Source: Paenibacillus sp. S150 | GTDB taxonomy: Bacteria; Bacillota; Bacilli; Paenibacillales; Paenibacillaceae | Assembly: GCF_019352175.1 (NCBI RefSeq) | Contig: NZ_JACBYI010000006.1 | Coordinates: forward strand, 160,452 to 224,451 | Reading direction: 5' to 3' | DNA length: 64,000 nt | Part shown: in pieces, positions 16,710 to 25,980 of the stretch | Numbering within the stretch: the stretch's first letter is position 1 | Layout of the letters: every line of letters starts with the position of its first letter | Translations under genes and position numbers: made by a program | Notes under the pieces: model-generated | Databases searched by the model: none | Told to the model about the DNA's origin: nothing | What the model saw: only the letters and a program-made list of their open reading frames with translations

Positions 16710-17918
16710 ATGACATTATTGCTTAGAAACCGGGGCGCTATGCTGCTCCTTATGCTGAATATATTTCTGGCGTTTACAGGGATCGGACTGGTTGTCCCGA
16801 TTATGCCTACTTACATGAATGAGCTGCAGATCGGAGGCAGTGTCGTCGGGCTGCTGGTGGCGGCCTTCTCTCTGACCCAGCTGCTCCTTTCACCCTTTGC
16901 GGGCGGGCTGTCCGACAGGATGGGCCGGAAAAAAATCATCGTCATCGGGCTGGTTGTATTTGCGCTGTCGGAGCTGTTATTCGGCCTCGCCCAGTCAAGC
17001 TGGCTGTTGTTCGCGGCGAGAATGCTGGGAGGGGCCGGAGCGGCGATGATTATGCCTGCGGTCATGGCGTATGTGGCGGATACCACCTCCATGGAGGAAC
17101 GGGCTAAAGGCATGGGGCTGATCAATGCGGCCATTACCACCGGCTTTATCATCGGACCGGGGCTTGGCGGCTATCTGGCTGAGCTTGGCATTCGTGTTCC
17201 ATTCTTCGCTGCTGCCGGGGCTGCGGCACTGGTAGCCGTGGTGACCGCTGCCGTATTGCCTGAATCGCGTTCAACCGCCCAGCTTGCCAATGCCAAGTCC
17301 ATTCAGGGAAATAAAGACAGTCTTATCGCCCAATTGGTGCGTTCTTACCGGGAGCCTTATTTCTTCGGTCTGCTGATTGTATTTGTGCTGTCCTTTGGAC
17401 TGGCCAATTATGAAACGGTATTCGGGTTGTTTGTGGACCATAAGTTTGGATTCACACCCAAGGATATTGCCTTTGTGCTGACCTTTGGCTCGATTTCGGG
17501 AGCGGTGATTCAGGTTACGGCTTTCAGCTGGATTCTGAAGCGTTTTGGAGAAAATAAGGTCATTTCGGCCTCGCTGCTTGCCGCGGGACTGTTCATTTTC
17601 CTGACCTTGCTTGTGCAGGGCTATTGGGCGATAGTCACTGTCACCTTTATTGTGTTTCTCGCCATGGATATTCTGCGTCCTGCTGTCGGCACCCAGCTCT
17701 CCAAAATGGCCGTGGAATCACAGCAGGGCTTCGTGATGGGCATGAACTCGGCGTATACCAGTCTCGGCAATATTGCCGGACCGGTTGTTGCCGGCGTCCT
17801 GTTTGACCTGGATATTAACTTTCCGTATGCCGTGGCTTCCCTTGTACTTGTCCTGTGCTTCCTGCTGTCGCTTGCCTCAAGAAAGCGGATGGGCCGTCCC
17901 GGTCTGCAGGTAAAATGA
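16710..17918 (+). CDS. MFS efflux transporter (drug:H+ antiporter type)
   Basis: This is a 402-residue permease with 12 predicted membrane segments. The motif-A loop between segments 2 and 3 is GGLSDRMGRKK. Segment 5 contains the antiporter motif C (ITTGFIIGPGLGGYL), which marks proton-coupled efflux pumps such as NorA and Bmr. It sits 156 bases downstream of the TetR gene under its own promoter/operator. Substrates cannot be named; multidrug efflux is the usual role. Confidence 0.87.
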   Translation: MTLLLRNRGAMLLLMLNIFLAFTGIGLVVPIMPTYMNELQIGGSVVGLLVAAFSLTQLLLSPFAGGLSDRMGRKKIIVIGLVVFALSELLFGLAQSSWLLFAARMLGGAGAAMIMPAVMAYVADTTSMEERAKGMGLINAAITTGFIIGPGLGGYLAELGIRVPFFAAAGAAALVAVVTAAVLPESRSTAQLANAKSIQGNKDSLIAQLVRSYREPYFFGLLIVFVLSFGLANYETVFGLFVDHKFGFTPKDIAFVLTFGSISGAVIQVTAFSWILKRFGENKVISASLLAAGLFIFLTLLVQGYWAIVTVTFIVFLAMDILRPAVGTQLSKMAVESQQGFVMGMNSAYTSLGNIAGPVVAGVLFDLDINFPYAVASLVLVLCFLLSLASRKRMGRPGLQVK

Positions 17919-18023
17919 TGAGCGGCTGCGTTTTCTGCGGATTTTGGCGGCAAGCCAATCTGTGATACTATTTTAGGGTAGGGTTGATATGAACACAGAT
18001 CGTGTACGGAAAGAGGGATTTCA

Positions 18024-20234
18024 TTGACAGCAGATACGAATATTCCGGCCAAAGCGGCTGAAGAGGCGCTGGCCCGGCAGGAGCAGGAGACGATCACACA
18101 GGCGATTGCCAGGGAGCTGGGCATTAGTCTGAAGCAGGTGCGGACAACGGCGGGTCTGCTTGATGAAGGGAACACAATTCCCTTCATTGCCCGCTACCGC
18201 AAGGAAATGACCGGTGAGCTGGACGAGAATGCGCTGCGCGATATAGAAGAGCGGCTGGGCTATCTGCGCAATCTGGGGGACCGCAAAAAGGATGTGCTCC
18301 GCAGCATTGAGGAGCAGGGCAAGCTGACGGAGGAGCTGCAGGAGCAGATTCTGAAGGCGGTCAAGCTGCAGGAGGTAGAGGATCTCTACCGTCCGTACCG
18401 CCAGAAACGCAAGACGCGTGCCAGCGCCGCCAAGGAGAAGGGGCTGGAGCCGCTCGCGGATTGGGTGCTGGAGCAGCGCCGCCAGGGCGATCCGCTTGAG
18501 GAAGCCGTGAAGTATATCGATTCCGGTAAAGGCGTGGAAAGCGCAGAGCTGGCGCTTCAGGGCGCGATGGATATCATTGCCGAGAATATTGCCGATGATC
18601 CGGCCATCCGCTCCTGGGTCCGCCAGTATACTGCCAGCCAGGGCGTGCTGGTCTCGGAAGCGAGGGATGCGGAGCAGGAGAGCGTCTACGAGAACTATTA
18701 TAATTACCGTGAACCGGTACATAAAATGCCGCCGCACCGCATTCTCGCCATTAACCGCGGCGAACGGGAGAATGTGCTGAAGGTCGGCATAGAGGTGACT
18801 GCCGACAAGATTCATGCTTTTATCTCGCGGAAGCTGATCAAGGGGCCGTCTCCGGTCAGGGAACTGCTGGAAGCGGTGACCGAGGATGCCTACAAGCGGC
18901 TGATCGCGCCTTCCGTGGAGCGCGAGGTGCGCGGGGAGATGACGGAAAAGGGGGAAACGCAAGCGATTTCCATCTTCTCCGGAAATCTGCGCAGCCTGCT
19001 GCTGCAGCCGCCGGTCAAGGGACGGAGCGTTCTCGGCGTCGACCCGGCTTACCGCACCGGCTGCAAGCTGGCCGTGGTGGACGATACCGGCAAGCTGCTG
19101 GAGGTAGCGGTCACTTATCCGACGCCGCCGAACAACAAGAAGAAAGAGGCGGCGGCGAAGTTCAAAGAGCTGATTGCCAAATATGGCATCCAGCTCATTG
19201 TAATCGGCAACGGCACCGGCTCGCGGGAGACGGAGCAGTTCACCGCCGAGGTGATCGCAGAGATCGGCGAGCCGGGGCTGGCGTACCTCATTGTCAATGA
19301 GGCCGGAGCCAGTGTGTATTCCGCCTCCAAGCTCGCGCAGGAGGAGTTCCCGGACCTGGATGTGGCGGAGCGCAGCGCCGCCTCCATCGCCCGCCGCGTG
19401 CAGGACCCGCTCGCGGAGCTGGTGAAGATCGACCCGAAGGCGATCGGTGTCGGGCAGTACCAGCATGACGTATCCCAGAAGCATCTGGAGGAAAGTCTTA
19501 AGGGCGTCGTCGAATCGGCGGTTAACCATGTCGGTGTCGATGTCAATACGGCTTCCGCTTCGCTGCTGTCCTATGTCGCCGGAGTCAATGCGACCATTGC
19601 GAAGAATATTGTGAAGTTCCGCGAGGAGAACGGCAAGTTCACCACGCGCAAGCAGCTGCAGAAAGTGCCGCGTCTTGGTGCCAAATCCTACGAGCAGTGC
19701 ATCGGCTTCCTGCGAATTCCCGGCGGAGACAACACGCTGGACCGGACGCCGATCCATCCCGAGTCTTATCCGGTCGTCGACCGCCTGTTCCGGGAGCTGG
19801 GGCTGGATGTGGCCTCGCTCGGCAGCAAGGAGGTTGCCTCGCAGCTTGAAGCCCAGGACGCCGCAGAGCTGGCTGTGAAGCTGGAAGTTGGCGTGCCTAC
19901 GCTGCGCGACATCCTCGAGAGCCTGCAGCGTCCGGGCCGCGATCCGCGCGAGGAACTGCCGCTGCCGATCTTCCGCACCGATGTGCTGAAGATCGAAGAC
20001 CTGGTTCCCGGCATGGAGATGCAGGGAACCGTGCGCAACGTGATCGATTTCGGCGCCTTCGTCGATATCGGCATCAAGAACGACGGGCTGGTGCATATTT
20101 CCCAGCTCAGCGGCAGCTACGTGAAGCATCCGATGGATGTGGTCTCCGTGGGAGACAACGTCACCGTATGGGTGATGGGCGTCGACCTGAAGAAAGGCCG
20201 GGTCAGCCTGACCATGCGTCCGCCGCGCGGATAA
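18024..20234 (+). CDS. tex: Tex family RNA-binding transcription/translation factor
   Basis: The protein has 736 residues, the usual Tex length. The order is: N-terminal helical HTH-like region with TVPFIARYRKE-type motif (NTIPFIARYRKEMTGELDE), a YqgF/RNase H-like domain (GVDPAYRTGCKLAVVD), helix-hairpin-helix segments (VGVDVNTASASLLSYVAGVN) and a C-terminal S1 domain around residues 655-727 (GTVRNVIDFGAFVDIG). The start is TTG 18024 with AAGAGGG upstream. In Bacillus and Paenibacillus tex lies near cmpA and sprT; here those genes are 40 kb further on. Confidence 0.95.
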   Translation: MTADTNIPAKAAEEALARQEQETITQAIARELGISLKQVRTTAGLLDEGNTIPFIARYRKEMTGELDENALRDIEERLGYLRNLGDRKKDVLRSIEEQGKLTEELQEQILKAVKLQEVEDLYRPYRQKRKTRASAAKEKGLEPLADWVLEQRRQGDPLEEAVKYIDSGKGVESAELALQGAMDIIAENIADDPAIRSWVRQYTASQGVLVSEARDAEQESVYENYYNYREPVHKMPPHRILAINRGERENVLKVGIEVTADKIHAFISRKLIKGPSPVRELLEAVTEDAYKRLIAPSVEREVRGEMTEKGETQAISIFSGNLRSLLLQPPVKGRSVLGVDPAYRTGCKLAVVDDTGKLLEVAVTYPTPPNNKKKEAAAKFKELIAKYGIQLIVIGNGTGSRETEQFTAEVIAEIGEPGLAYLIVNEAGASVYSASKLAQEEFPDLDVAERSAASIARRVQDPLAELVKIDPKAIGVGQYQHDVSQKHLEESLKGVVESAVNHVGVDVNTASASLLSYVAGVNATIAKNIVKFREENGKFTTRKQLQKVPRLGAKSYEQCIGFLRIPGGDNTLDRTPIHPESYPVVDRLFRELGLDVASLGSKEVASQLEAQDAAELAVKLEVGVPTLRDILESLQRPGRDPREELPLPIFRTDVLKIEDLVPGMEMQGTVRNVIDFGAFVDIGIKNDGLVHISQLSGSYVKHPMDVVSVGDNVTVWVMGVDLKKGRVSLTMRPPRG

Positions 20235-20256
20235 TGCCGGAAGCGCGGAGTATGTA

Positions 20257-20293
20257 AGCCCTCTGACCTGGGTTACCGGGCAGAGGGCTTTTT
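20257..20293 (+). terminator. Terminator of tex
   Basis: AAGCCCTCTG pairs with CAGAGGGCTT and is followed by TTT. The T-run leads into GATAAGAATTTATATGTTT at 20299-20317, a motif repeated after another terminator at 30051-30069. Confidence 0.88.
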
Positions 20294-20346
20294 GGAAAGA
20301 TAAGAATTTATATGTTTCACGCTAAAAATTAGCCTTATCTTGCTCG

Positions 20347-20398
20347 CTGAAACGGATACCGTCCTTAATAAGGACGGCTTAGCCGTTTCCACTTGTCC
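20347..20398 (+). repeat. Nested hairpin shared with the dispersed element's 3' end
   Basis: GAAACGG pairs with CCGTTTC, enclosing CCGTCCTT/AAGGACGG, and the sequence ends CACTTGTCC. The right half, GGACGGCTTAGCCGTTTCCA, matches the end of the repeat copy near 30771-30800 (GGACGGCGCAGCCGTTTTCA). I read it as the detached terminal hairpin of that element. Confidence 0.6.
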
Positions 20399-20410
20399 AC
20401 AACAAACTAT

Positions 20411-20752
20411 CTTTGCCTCTAAATTCGCCCGGAGCAGGCCATGTGCAGGAATCAGAGGTAAAAGTGCCTCTGATTCCGCCCGGAGCAGGCCATGTGCAGG
20501 AATCAGAGGTAAAAGTGCCTCTGATTCCGCCCTCAGCAGGCCATGTGCAGAAATCAGAGGTAAAAGTGCCTCTGATTCCGCCCGGAGCAGGCCATGTGCA
20601 GGAATCAGAGGTAAAAGTGCCTCTGATTCCGCCCTCAGCAGGCCATGTGCAGAAATCAGAGGTAAAAGTGCCTCTGATTCCGCCCGGAGCAGGCCATGTG
20701 CAGGAATCAGAGGTAAAAGTGCCTCTGATTCCGCCCGGAGCAGGCCATGTGC
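20411..20752 (+). repeat. Tandem array of a 51-bp hairpin unit
   Basis: Six complete 51-bp units start at 20431, 20482, 20533, 20584, 20635 and 20686, and a partial seventh starts at 20737. A degenerate half-unit precedes the first. Each unit contains GGAATCAGAGG and CCTCTGATTCC, an 11-bp inverted repeat around the loop TAAAAGTG. Units 3 and 5 share TCAGCAGG and CAGAAATC variants; the others read GGAGCAGG and CAGGAATC. Because 51 is a multiple of three, long false reading frames run through the array on both strands. There is no promoter or gene inside. Confidence 0.92.
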
Positions 20753-20910
20753 TAATGCCCATCCGGAGCTTGGATGTCGTCAGCAGCCATGCTGCCCTGG
20801 CTCTGTATCACTCTGCCGGTTTTTGCACAGAAAGCGAAGAAATCAGATATGGCATGGAGCTTGGGCAGCAAGGTGTCCGGCGGCGCCATTTCACGCGCTC
20901 CAGGCCCTAA
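20753..20910 (+). pseudogene. C-terminal remnant of a GNAT acetyltransferase
   Basis: Immediately after the last repeat unit the frame gives IRSLDVVSSHAALALYHSAG, then FCTESEEIRYGMELG. This is the final helix-strand of a GNAT enzyme (N/S-x-x-A-x-x-L-Y-x-x-x-G-F). The acetyl-CoA-binding part is absent, replaced by the tandem repeat. The frame runs on to a stop at 20910. Confidence 0.55.
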
Positions 20911-21074
20911 ACCGCGGTATTGAACCACCCGTAAATCCAGCCTGGGGCTGTACAAGCGGGTGTTTTTCTTTTGGTCAACTGCACAATACATTTCGTCCGA
21001 TCATCAATATTCTTTTATGTAAGGCAGCCGTTATACTGAAAGCGTGTTCAACAAGAGCTATGGGAGGCTGTACA

Positions 21075-22370
21075 ATGGAAGGGTTAACAATAGGTTGGTA
21101 CGGGGCGCTGGCGGGACTGGCAATCGCGATCATTCTGATCCTGAGAAAGCTGAATCCGGTCTATGCATTATTTCTCGGGGCCATCGTGGGTGCGCTGATT
21201 GGCGGTGCCAATCTGGAACAGACGGTGAGTGTACTTGTAAGCGGTACGCAAAGTGTCATGGGAACAGTCCTGCGCGTGCTTGCCGCCGGGGTGCTGGCAG
21301 GGGTGATGATGGAGTCGGGGGCAGCCGAGACGATAGCCCAGGCAATCGTGAAAAAGTTTGGCGGCAGCAAGGCCATTCTTGCACTGGCGCTGGCAACGAT
21401 GATTATTACAGCCGTAGGGGTATTCATACCCGTAGCTGTACTGATAGTGGCGCCGATTGCTTTATCTGTAGGCAATAAAATGGGAATCTCCAAAGTGGCG
21501 CTGCTGCTCGCACTCTCCGGCGGCGGGAAGGCGGGGAATATCATCTCGCCCAATCCCAATACCATCGCCGCAGCGCGGGGGTTCGAGCTTGATCTGAGCA
21601 ATGTGATGCTGGCCGGCTTCATTCCGGCAGTATGCGGATTAATTGTAACCGTTATTATAGCCTCTCTGCTGAAAAATAAAGGTGTAAAAGTGCTTGACGG
21701 GGATGCAGTGTACAATGAAATCGATGCTTCCAAATATCCGCCGCTGGGCAAGGCCATCGTGGCCCCCCTCGTTGCGGTCATCCTGCTGATGATCAATCCG
21801 ATCGGTTCGCTCACCGGCGTAGAGGTGCTGTCCAAGATCAAGGTGGATGCGCTGTACATTCTGCCGATTGCCGGGATTATTGGCCTCCTGGCCATGGGCC
21901 AGGGCAGCAAAATTCTGGAATTTACTTCGTCCGGTCTGAATAAAATGACTGCCACGGTGCTGATTCTGATCGGGGCCGGCGGAATTGCCGGACTGATCGC
22001 CGCTTCTGACCTATCCGTCCAGATTGTGGGCCTGATTGAGGCGGCGGGGATTTCGGGAACCTTCCTGGCACCGATTTCCGGTATTCTGATGGCGGCGGCT
22101 ACAGGCTCCACCTCGACAGGCGTAATTCTGGCGACAGGCTCATTCGGGCAAGCGGTTCTGGATATGGGAACGGCGCCCCTTGCCGCAGCGGTAATGGTGC
22201 ATACCGGGGCTACGGTCATCGACTCCTTGCCGCAGGGGAATTACTTCCATGTCACGGCCGACAGCATGAAAATGTCGATTAAGCAGCGGATGGGGCTGAT
22301 CCCCTATGAAGCGGTTGTAGGCGGGACGATGACCATTGCGGCGACGATCATATATGGATTTTTGTTCTAG
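21075..22370 (+). CDS. GntP family gluconate/organic acid permease
   Basis: ATG 21075 follows GGGAGG by seven bases and gives a 431-residue protein with about 12 membrane segments (MEGLTIGWYGALAGLAIAII at the front, FIPVAVLIVAPIALSVGNKM and SGGGKAGNIISPNPNTIAAA inside). The latter motif is characteristic of GntP-type carriers. The frame is open upstream through the tandem repeat, but that extension has no start signal and no homology. The next gene is a glycerate kinase 35 bases on and a CdaR-like regulator faces them, so import of glycerate, glucarate-type or related sugar acids is likely. Confidence 0.87.
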   Translation: MEGLTIGWYGALAGLAIAIILILRKLNPVYALFLGAIVGALIGGANLEQTVSVLVSGTQSVMGTVLRVLAAGVLAGVMMESGAAETIAQAIVKKFGGSKAILALALATMIITAVGVFIPVAVLIVAPIALSVGNKMGISKVALLLALSGGGKAGNIISPNPNTIAAARGFELDLSNVMLAGFIPAVCGLIVTVIIASLLKNKGVKVLDGDAVYNEIDASKYPPLGKAIVAPLVAVILLMINPIGSLTGVEVLSKIKVDALYILPIAGIIGLLAMGQGSKILEFTSSGLNKMTATVLILIGAGGIAGLIAASDLSVQIVGLIEAAGISGTFLAPISGILMAAATGSTSTGVILATGSFGQAVLDMGTAPLAAAVMVHTGATVIDSLPQGNYFHVTADSMKMSIKQRMGLIPYEAVVGGTMTIAATIIYGFLF

Positions 22371-22405
22371 CTGCAGCTTCTAAATATTGGATATGGGGTG
22401 AGGAT

Positions 22406-23554
22406 ATGAGAGAGAAAGAGAAAACATTTGTACTGGCACCGGATTCCTTCAAACAGAGCATGAGCGCCAAAGAAGTCTGCATTGCCATGGAAAAGGGCTT
22501 GCGGAAAGTCTATCCGGCAGCTAATTATATTCATGTGCCGATGGCGGACGGCGGGGAAGGAACCGTCCAGTCACTGGTTGATGCCTCGGGCGGGGAGCTT
22601 CATTACAAAGAGGTGACCGGACCGCTCGGGCAAAGGGTTACAGCCCAATACGGCATACTTGGCGGCGGGCAGACGGCGGCGATTGAGATGGCCTCCGCAA
22701 GCGGTATCCATCTGGTAACCCGGGAAACCCGGAACCCCCTGATTACAACCACCTACGGTACCGGCGAATTGATCCGTGAGTGCCTGGACAGGGGCATCCG
22801 CAGGATTATTATCGGTATCGGAGGCAGTGCGACGAATGACGGCGGTGCGGGCATGGCAGAGGCGCTTGGGGCCCAATTTCTGGATGAGGCAGGAGCGGTG
22901 CTTCCCCGCGGCGGCGGCAGCCTGGGCAGCCTGGCAAGCATAGATATTACGGAGCTGGACGAGCGGCTCCGGCATGTTCAATTGATTGTCGCCTGCGATG
23001 TGACGAACCCGCTGTGCGGTGAGCACGGCGCTTCCCGGGTGTTCGGCCCGCAAAAGGGAGCTACCCCGGAGATGGTGCAGGCGCTGGACGCCAATCTGGC
23101 CCATTATGCCGGGATTGTGAAGCGGCAGCTGCACAAGGATGTTCGGGATCTGCCCGGTGCGGGTGCTGCCGGAGGATTGGGGGCGGGACTGCTGATCTTT
23201 ACCCGGGCTGTGCTGCAGAAGGGCATTGAGATTGTAATAGAATATACCGGTTTGAAGGAAAAGCTCGCCGGCGCCGATGTCGTCTTCACAGGCGAAGGCG
23301 GGATCGACTTCCAGACGAAGTTCGGGAAGGCGCCCTACGGTGTCGCCCGTGCTGCCAAGGCCGGCGGATCAAAGGTTATCGCCATCGCCGGTTATCTCGG
23401 AGAGGGGATTGATGCCCTGTATGAGGAAGGCTTCACAGCCATCTTCGGCATCGTTCCCGGAGCCTCTGAACTCGAGAAGCTGCTGGCCGAGGGGCCGCAG
23501 AATGTTGAGCGGACCTGTGAGAATATTGCCAGAATCCTGAAGATAAGCGAATAG
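22406..23554 (+). CDS. glxK: Glycerate kinase
   Basis: The 382-residue enzyme phosphorylates D-glycerate with ATP to give a phosphoglycerate for glycolysis. Family signatures: APDSFKQSMSA at the N-terminus, PMADGGEGTVQSLVDA, GIGGSATNDGGAGMAEALGA and VFTGEGGIDFQTKFGKAPYG. Length is normal for the GlxK/GarK type. It is downstream of gntP in the same unit. Confidence 0.93.
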   Translation: MREKEKTFVLAPDSFKQSMSAKEVCIAMEKGLRKVYPAANYIHVPMADGGEGTVQSLVDASGGELHYKEVTGPLGQRVTAQYGILGGGQTAAIEMASASGIHLVTRETRNPLITTTYGTGELIRECLDRGIRRIIIGIGGSATNDGGAGMAEALGAQFLDEAGAVLPRGGGSLGSLASIDITELDERLRHVQLIVACDVTNPLCGEHGASRVFGPQKGATPEMVQALDANLAHYAGIVKRQLHKDVRDLPGAGAAGGLGAGLLIFTRAVLQKGIEIVIEYTGLKEKLAGADVVFTGEGGIDFQTKFGKAPYGVARAAKAGGSKVIAIAGYLGEGIDALYEEGFTAIFGIVPGASELEKLLAEGPQNVERTCENIARILKISE

Positions 23555-23563
23555 TGTAAAAGC

Positions 23564-23595
23564 GGCGGCCCTGGAGAGTTTTCTTCAGGGCCGCC
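23564..23595. terminator. Bidirectional terminator between glxK and cdaR
   Basis: GGCGGCCCTG and CAGGGCCGCC form a 10-bp GC stem between two converging genes. Confidence 0.75.
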
Positions 23596-23602
23596 TGATG
23601 TG

Positions 23603-24628
23603 CTACTTATAAAGCGCAAGCAGGCCTTGTGTCAGCTCGAACAGCTGCAGCAGATTGCGCGGGTCTTTGCCGGTCAGGGCCTGAATCCGTTTCAAGCGGT
23701 ATTGCAGTGTATTGCGGTGTATATTGAGCGCTTCGGCTGTGTGGGAGACGCTGCAGTTATGGTTAATGAAGCTTCTAAGCGTCTCCGTCATATCGGCAGC
23801 GTCCTCCAGCTTGGCGGCGGTGTTCACCGGTGACAGCGTGGCGTGGCTCAGCTTCACCAGAAATTCGGCATCTGCAAAAGCGATAACCTGTGAAGCCGGC
23901 CTCAGCGCCAGCAGAACATTCATCGCCGATTTGGCCTGCCGGTAGCTTTCCGCAATGTTCGCTTCCTGCTTGCCGGCTGCGATCAGCACCCGGGGCTGGT
24001 CCTGAAGAAGCTGGCGGATCAGCGGTCCGGGGTCGGCTGAATTCTGCAAGACCAGCAGCTGAGTGTCCTCATCAATGGCAAAGCTTGGGTAGTGCAGCAG
24101 CAGCTTGCCCGGCTTCTTCCCGGCACTGTAATGCTTGATGTACAGTACGACGGTTTTCAGGAGCAGGTCGATTTGATACGCCGCCGCTTCTTTCCTCAGC
24201 TTTTGGGAGTATGTCCCCTGATGGTTCAGCAGCAGCTCCAGGAAGGCTTTTTTGCGATTCGCTTCATGGGCCAGTGTCTCCAGGCTAATGCGCTGCTCGA
24301 TAAGCAGGGAGACGGTGGTTCTGACAATATTGCAAAAGGGGCGGACCTCGTCCGGATTCCCGGAAATCCCGATGACGCCGACGCGCGTATGGCCGATGAC
24401 TATCGGCTCGTTGGTGCCTTTTTTCTCAAAGCGGCTGTCCTCCCAGACCTCAACCATTTTGCCGGTGGACAGCGCCTTGACTGCTCCCTGATGGACCGTG
24501 CCGACCCGTTCCCTCCGGCCGCTGCCGATAATAATGCCGTCTGCATTCATGATGTTAATATTATAGGGGATGTCTGTCATCATTTTATCCACGATCTCCT
24601 GGGCCTGACTCTCGGATAGCTGGAACAA
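23603..24628 (-). CDS. cdaR: CdaR-like sugar-diacid regulator
   Basis: The TTG at 24628 is preceded by GAAGGAGG eight bases away and gives about 341 residues. The N-terminal diacid-recognition domain starts QLSESQAQEIVDKMMTDIPY and includes INIMNADGIIIGSG and GVIGISGNPDEVRPFCNIVR. The C-terminal PucR-type helix-turn-helix is NCSVSHTAEALNIHRNTLQY followed by RLKRIQALTG. In Escherichia coli CdaR activates glucarate/galactarate/glycerate genes. The convergent gntP-glxK pair is the probable target. Confidence 0.88.
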   Translation of the reverse strand: MFQLSESQAQEIVDKMMTDIPYNINIMNADGIIIGSGRRERVGTVHQGAVKALSTGKMVEVWEDSRFEKKGTNEPIVIGHTRVGVIGISGNPDEVRPFCNIVRTTVSLLIEQRISLETLAHEANRKKAFLELLLNHQGTYSQKLRKEAAAYQIDLLLKTVVLYIKHYSAGKKPGKLLLHYPSFAIDEDTQLLVLQNSADPGPLIRQLLQDQPRVLIAAGKQEANIAESYRQAKSAMNVLLALRPASQVIAFADAEFLVKLSHATLSPVNTAAKLEDAADMTETLRSFINHNCSVSHTAEALNIHRNTLQYRLKRIQALTGKDPRNLLQLFELTQGLLALYK

Positions 24629-24848
24629 ATCAAGATCCTCCTTCGTTAAATGGGTAAATAAGGTTAAGCATGTCCGTCGTAACGGACCATACAGCCCCGT
24701 TCTGCGGTTTGTGCAACTGAACAAAAGTATAGCGGATTCTCCCGCCGTTGTCAGCGGGACTTGTCATTCAAGGCCTTCCCTTCGCTCTGCAACCTTATCC
24801 AGCTGCGCAGCGTCAGAATTAGAAAGGGGAAGCATGAGGAGGGATGTC

Positions 24849-25577
24849 ATGATTACTGTCAACATATTCGGGCGCTCTGCCCTGGCCGCTGTACTGCTTG
24901 TCCTGGCCGCCTGCAATGCAGCGCCTGAAGCAGCTCCGGAGGCTACACTGGCACCGGAGCAGACCCAGGAGCAGACACAAGCGCCGCAATCGCCAAGCCC
25001 GTCGCCGGTTCCTTCGGAACCTGCGGAAGCCGAACCGTCCCAGGCTCCGGAAGCACCGGAGGAAGGCATGCCGCCAACAGCTATGGAGGCAGCCGCTACG
25101 GTAGTCAGAGCATTGCAGCAGGGGAATATGGAGACGCTTGCGTCGTGGGCGCATAGGGACAAAGGCATCCGTTTTTCACCCTATGCCTATGTTAATACGG
25201 AAGCTGACCTTGTATTCGGCAGGGATGAGCTGAAGGGCCTGATGCAGGACTCCGGGGATTATGTATGGGGCGAATTTGCGGGGTCGGGGGAGAGCATCAA
25301 GCTGAGCTTTGCGGAATACTTCAAGCGGTTTGTATACGATGCCGACTTTTTGAATGATGCCGAAACGGCCTTGAATAAAGGGCTGGGGCATGGAACAACG
25401 CTCAATAATATCAACGAGGTATATCCCAAGGACAGCTACGACTTCGTTGAATATTACATCGACGGCGTAGATCCTGCCTATGAAGGCATGGACTGGCGCA
25501 GCCTGCGGCTGGTCTTTGAGAAAATCGGCGATGATCGCGCGCTGGTAGGCATTGTCCATGATGAGTGGACGCCGTAA
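24849..25577 (+). CDS. Lipoprotein with P/E/Q-rich linker
   Basis: ATG 24849 follows GGAGGG by five bases (ATG 24834 in frame is the alternative). The signal peptide ends LLVLAAC, giving a lipid-anchored protein of about 242 residues. A linker rich in Pro, Glu, Gln and Ala (mature residues about 5-65) precedes a compact domain with VVRALQQGNMETLASWAHRD and HGTTLNNINEVYP, ending in VHDEWTP. The domain resembles uncharacterised Paenibacillus lipoproteins; no function is assigned. Confidence 0.72.
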   Translation: MITVNIFGRSALAAVLLVLAACNAAPEAAPEATLAPEQTQEQTQAPQSPSPSPVPSEPAEAEPSQAPEAPEEGMPPTAMEAAATVVRALQQGNMETLASWAHRDKGIRFSPYAYVNTEADLVFGRDELKGLMQDSGDYVWGEFAGSGESIKLSFAEYFKRFVYDADFLNDAETALNKGLGHGTTLNNINEVYPKDSYDFVEYYIDGVDPAYEGMDWRSLRLVFEKIGDDRALVGIVHDEWTP

Positions 25578-25629
25578 CGGGAGAACGCCGCAGATAACAG
25601 AGCTGCAGGTAAACGAGACGCTGCCGGCT

Positions 25630-25756
25630 CTTTCGGTTGCGTTAAAAGGCAGACGGGCGAAGCCTTACCGGTTGCGTAAAAGGCAGACAAACGAAGCCAG
25701 CACCTGCGGTTGCGTATAAGTCAGACAAGCGAAGCCGCTCCTGCGGTTGCGTAGCT
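25630..25756 (+). repeat. Short imperfect tandem repeat
   Basis: The core CGGTTGCGTAAAAGGCAGAC, followed by a variant of AAACGAAGCC, recurs about every 35-40 bp from about 25634, with three copies and the start of a fourth near 25743. The gap 25578-26333 has no gene otherwise. Confidence 0.65.
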
Positions 25757-25902
25757 CTTCCAACATTTTCATCGGAATTTGTGACCCAGCGGGTCATGAA
25801 TATTTCAAATTAAATCGTTTTATTAATCTCATTGGATAGTGTAAACTTCTAAGGCAGTAATTTCCGCTTCCCCAAAAATATCCTTGCCAAGCCCTGGGGA
25901 GG

Positions 25903-25980
25903 TAAGTGGAAAAAGTAACACTAATTCAGCCGCTTTCGCCATTTCCAAAGAATGAAGTGGAAAAAGTAGCACTAAAAATT
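25903..25980 (+). repeat. Fragment of the dispersed intergenic repeat (copy C)
   Basis: AAGTGGAAAAAGTAACACTA occurs at about 25903 and a near copy AAGTGGAAAAAGTAGCACTA about 50 bases later. Both match the core of the elements at 1.9, 30.4 and 54.2 kb. Confidence 0.65.

Noticed and set aside
18021..20129. A 702-codon open frame antisense to tex
   Set aside because: It mirrors the codon structure of tex on the other strand, has an odd Leu/Arg/His-rich composition, no ribosome-binding site and no recognisable domain.
20379..20762. Minus-strand repetitive protein (17-residue repeats)
   Set aside because: It exists only because the repeat unit length is a multiple of three. There is no start signal, and the hairpin structure explains the sequence better.
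20340..21074. A 245-codon N-terminal extension of the gntP reading frame
   Set aside because: The extension is translated 51-bp tandem repeat plus a GNAT remnant in the wrong frame. A clear ribosome-binding site and the family N-terminus are at 21075.
21161..22219. Minus-strand 352-codon frame within gntP
   Set aside because: It is a shadow of a GC-rich membrane protein gene, with low-complexity Ile/Ala/Pro content and no homology.
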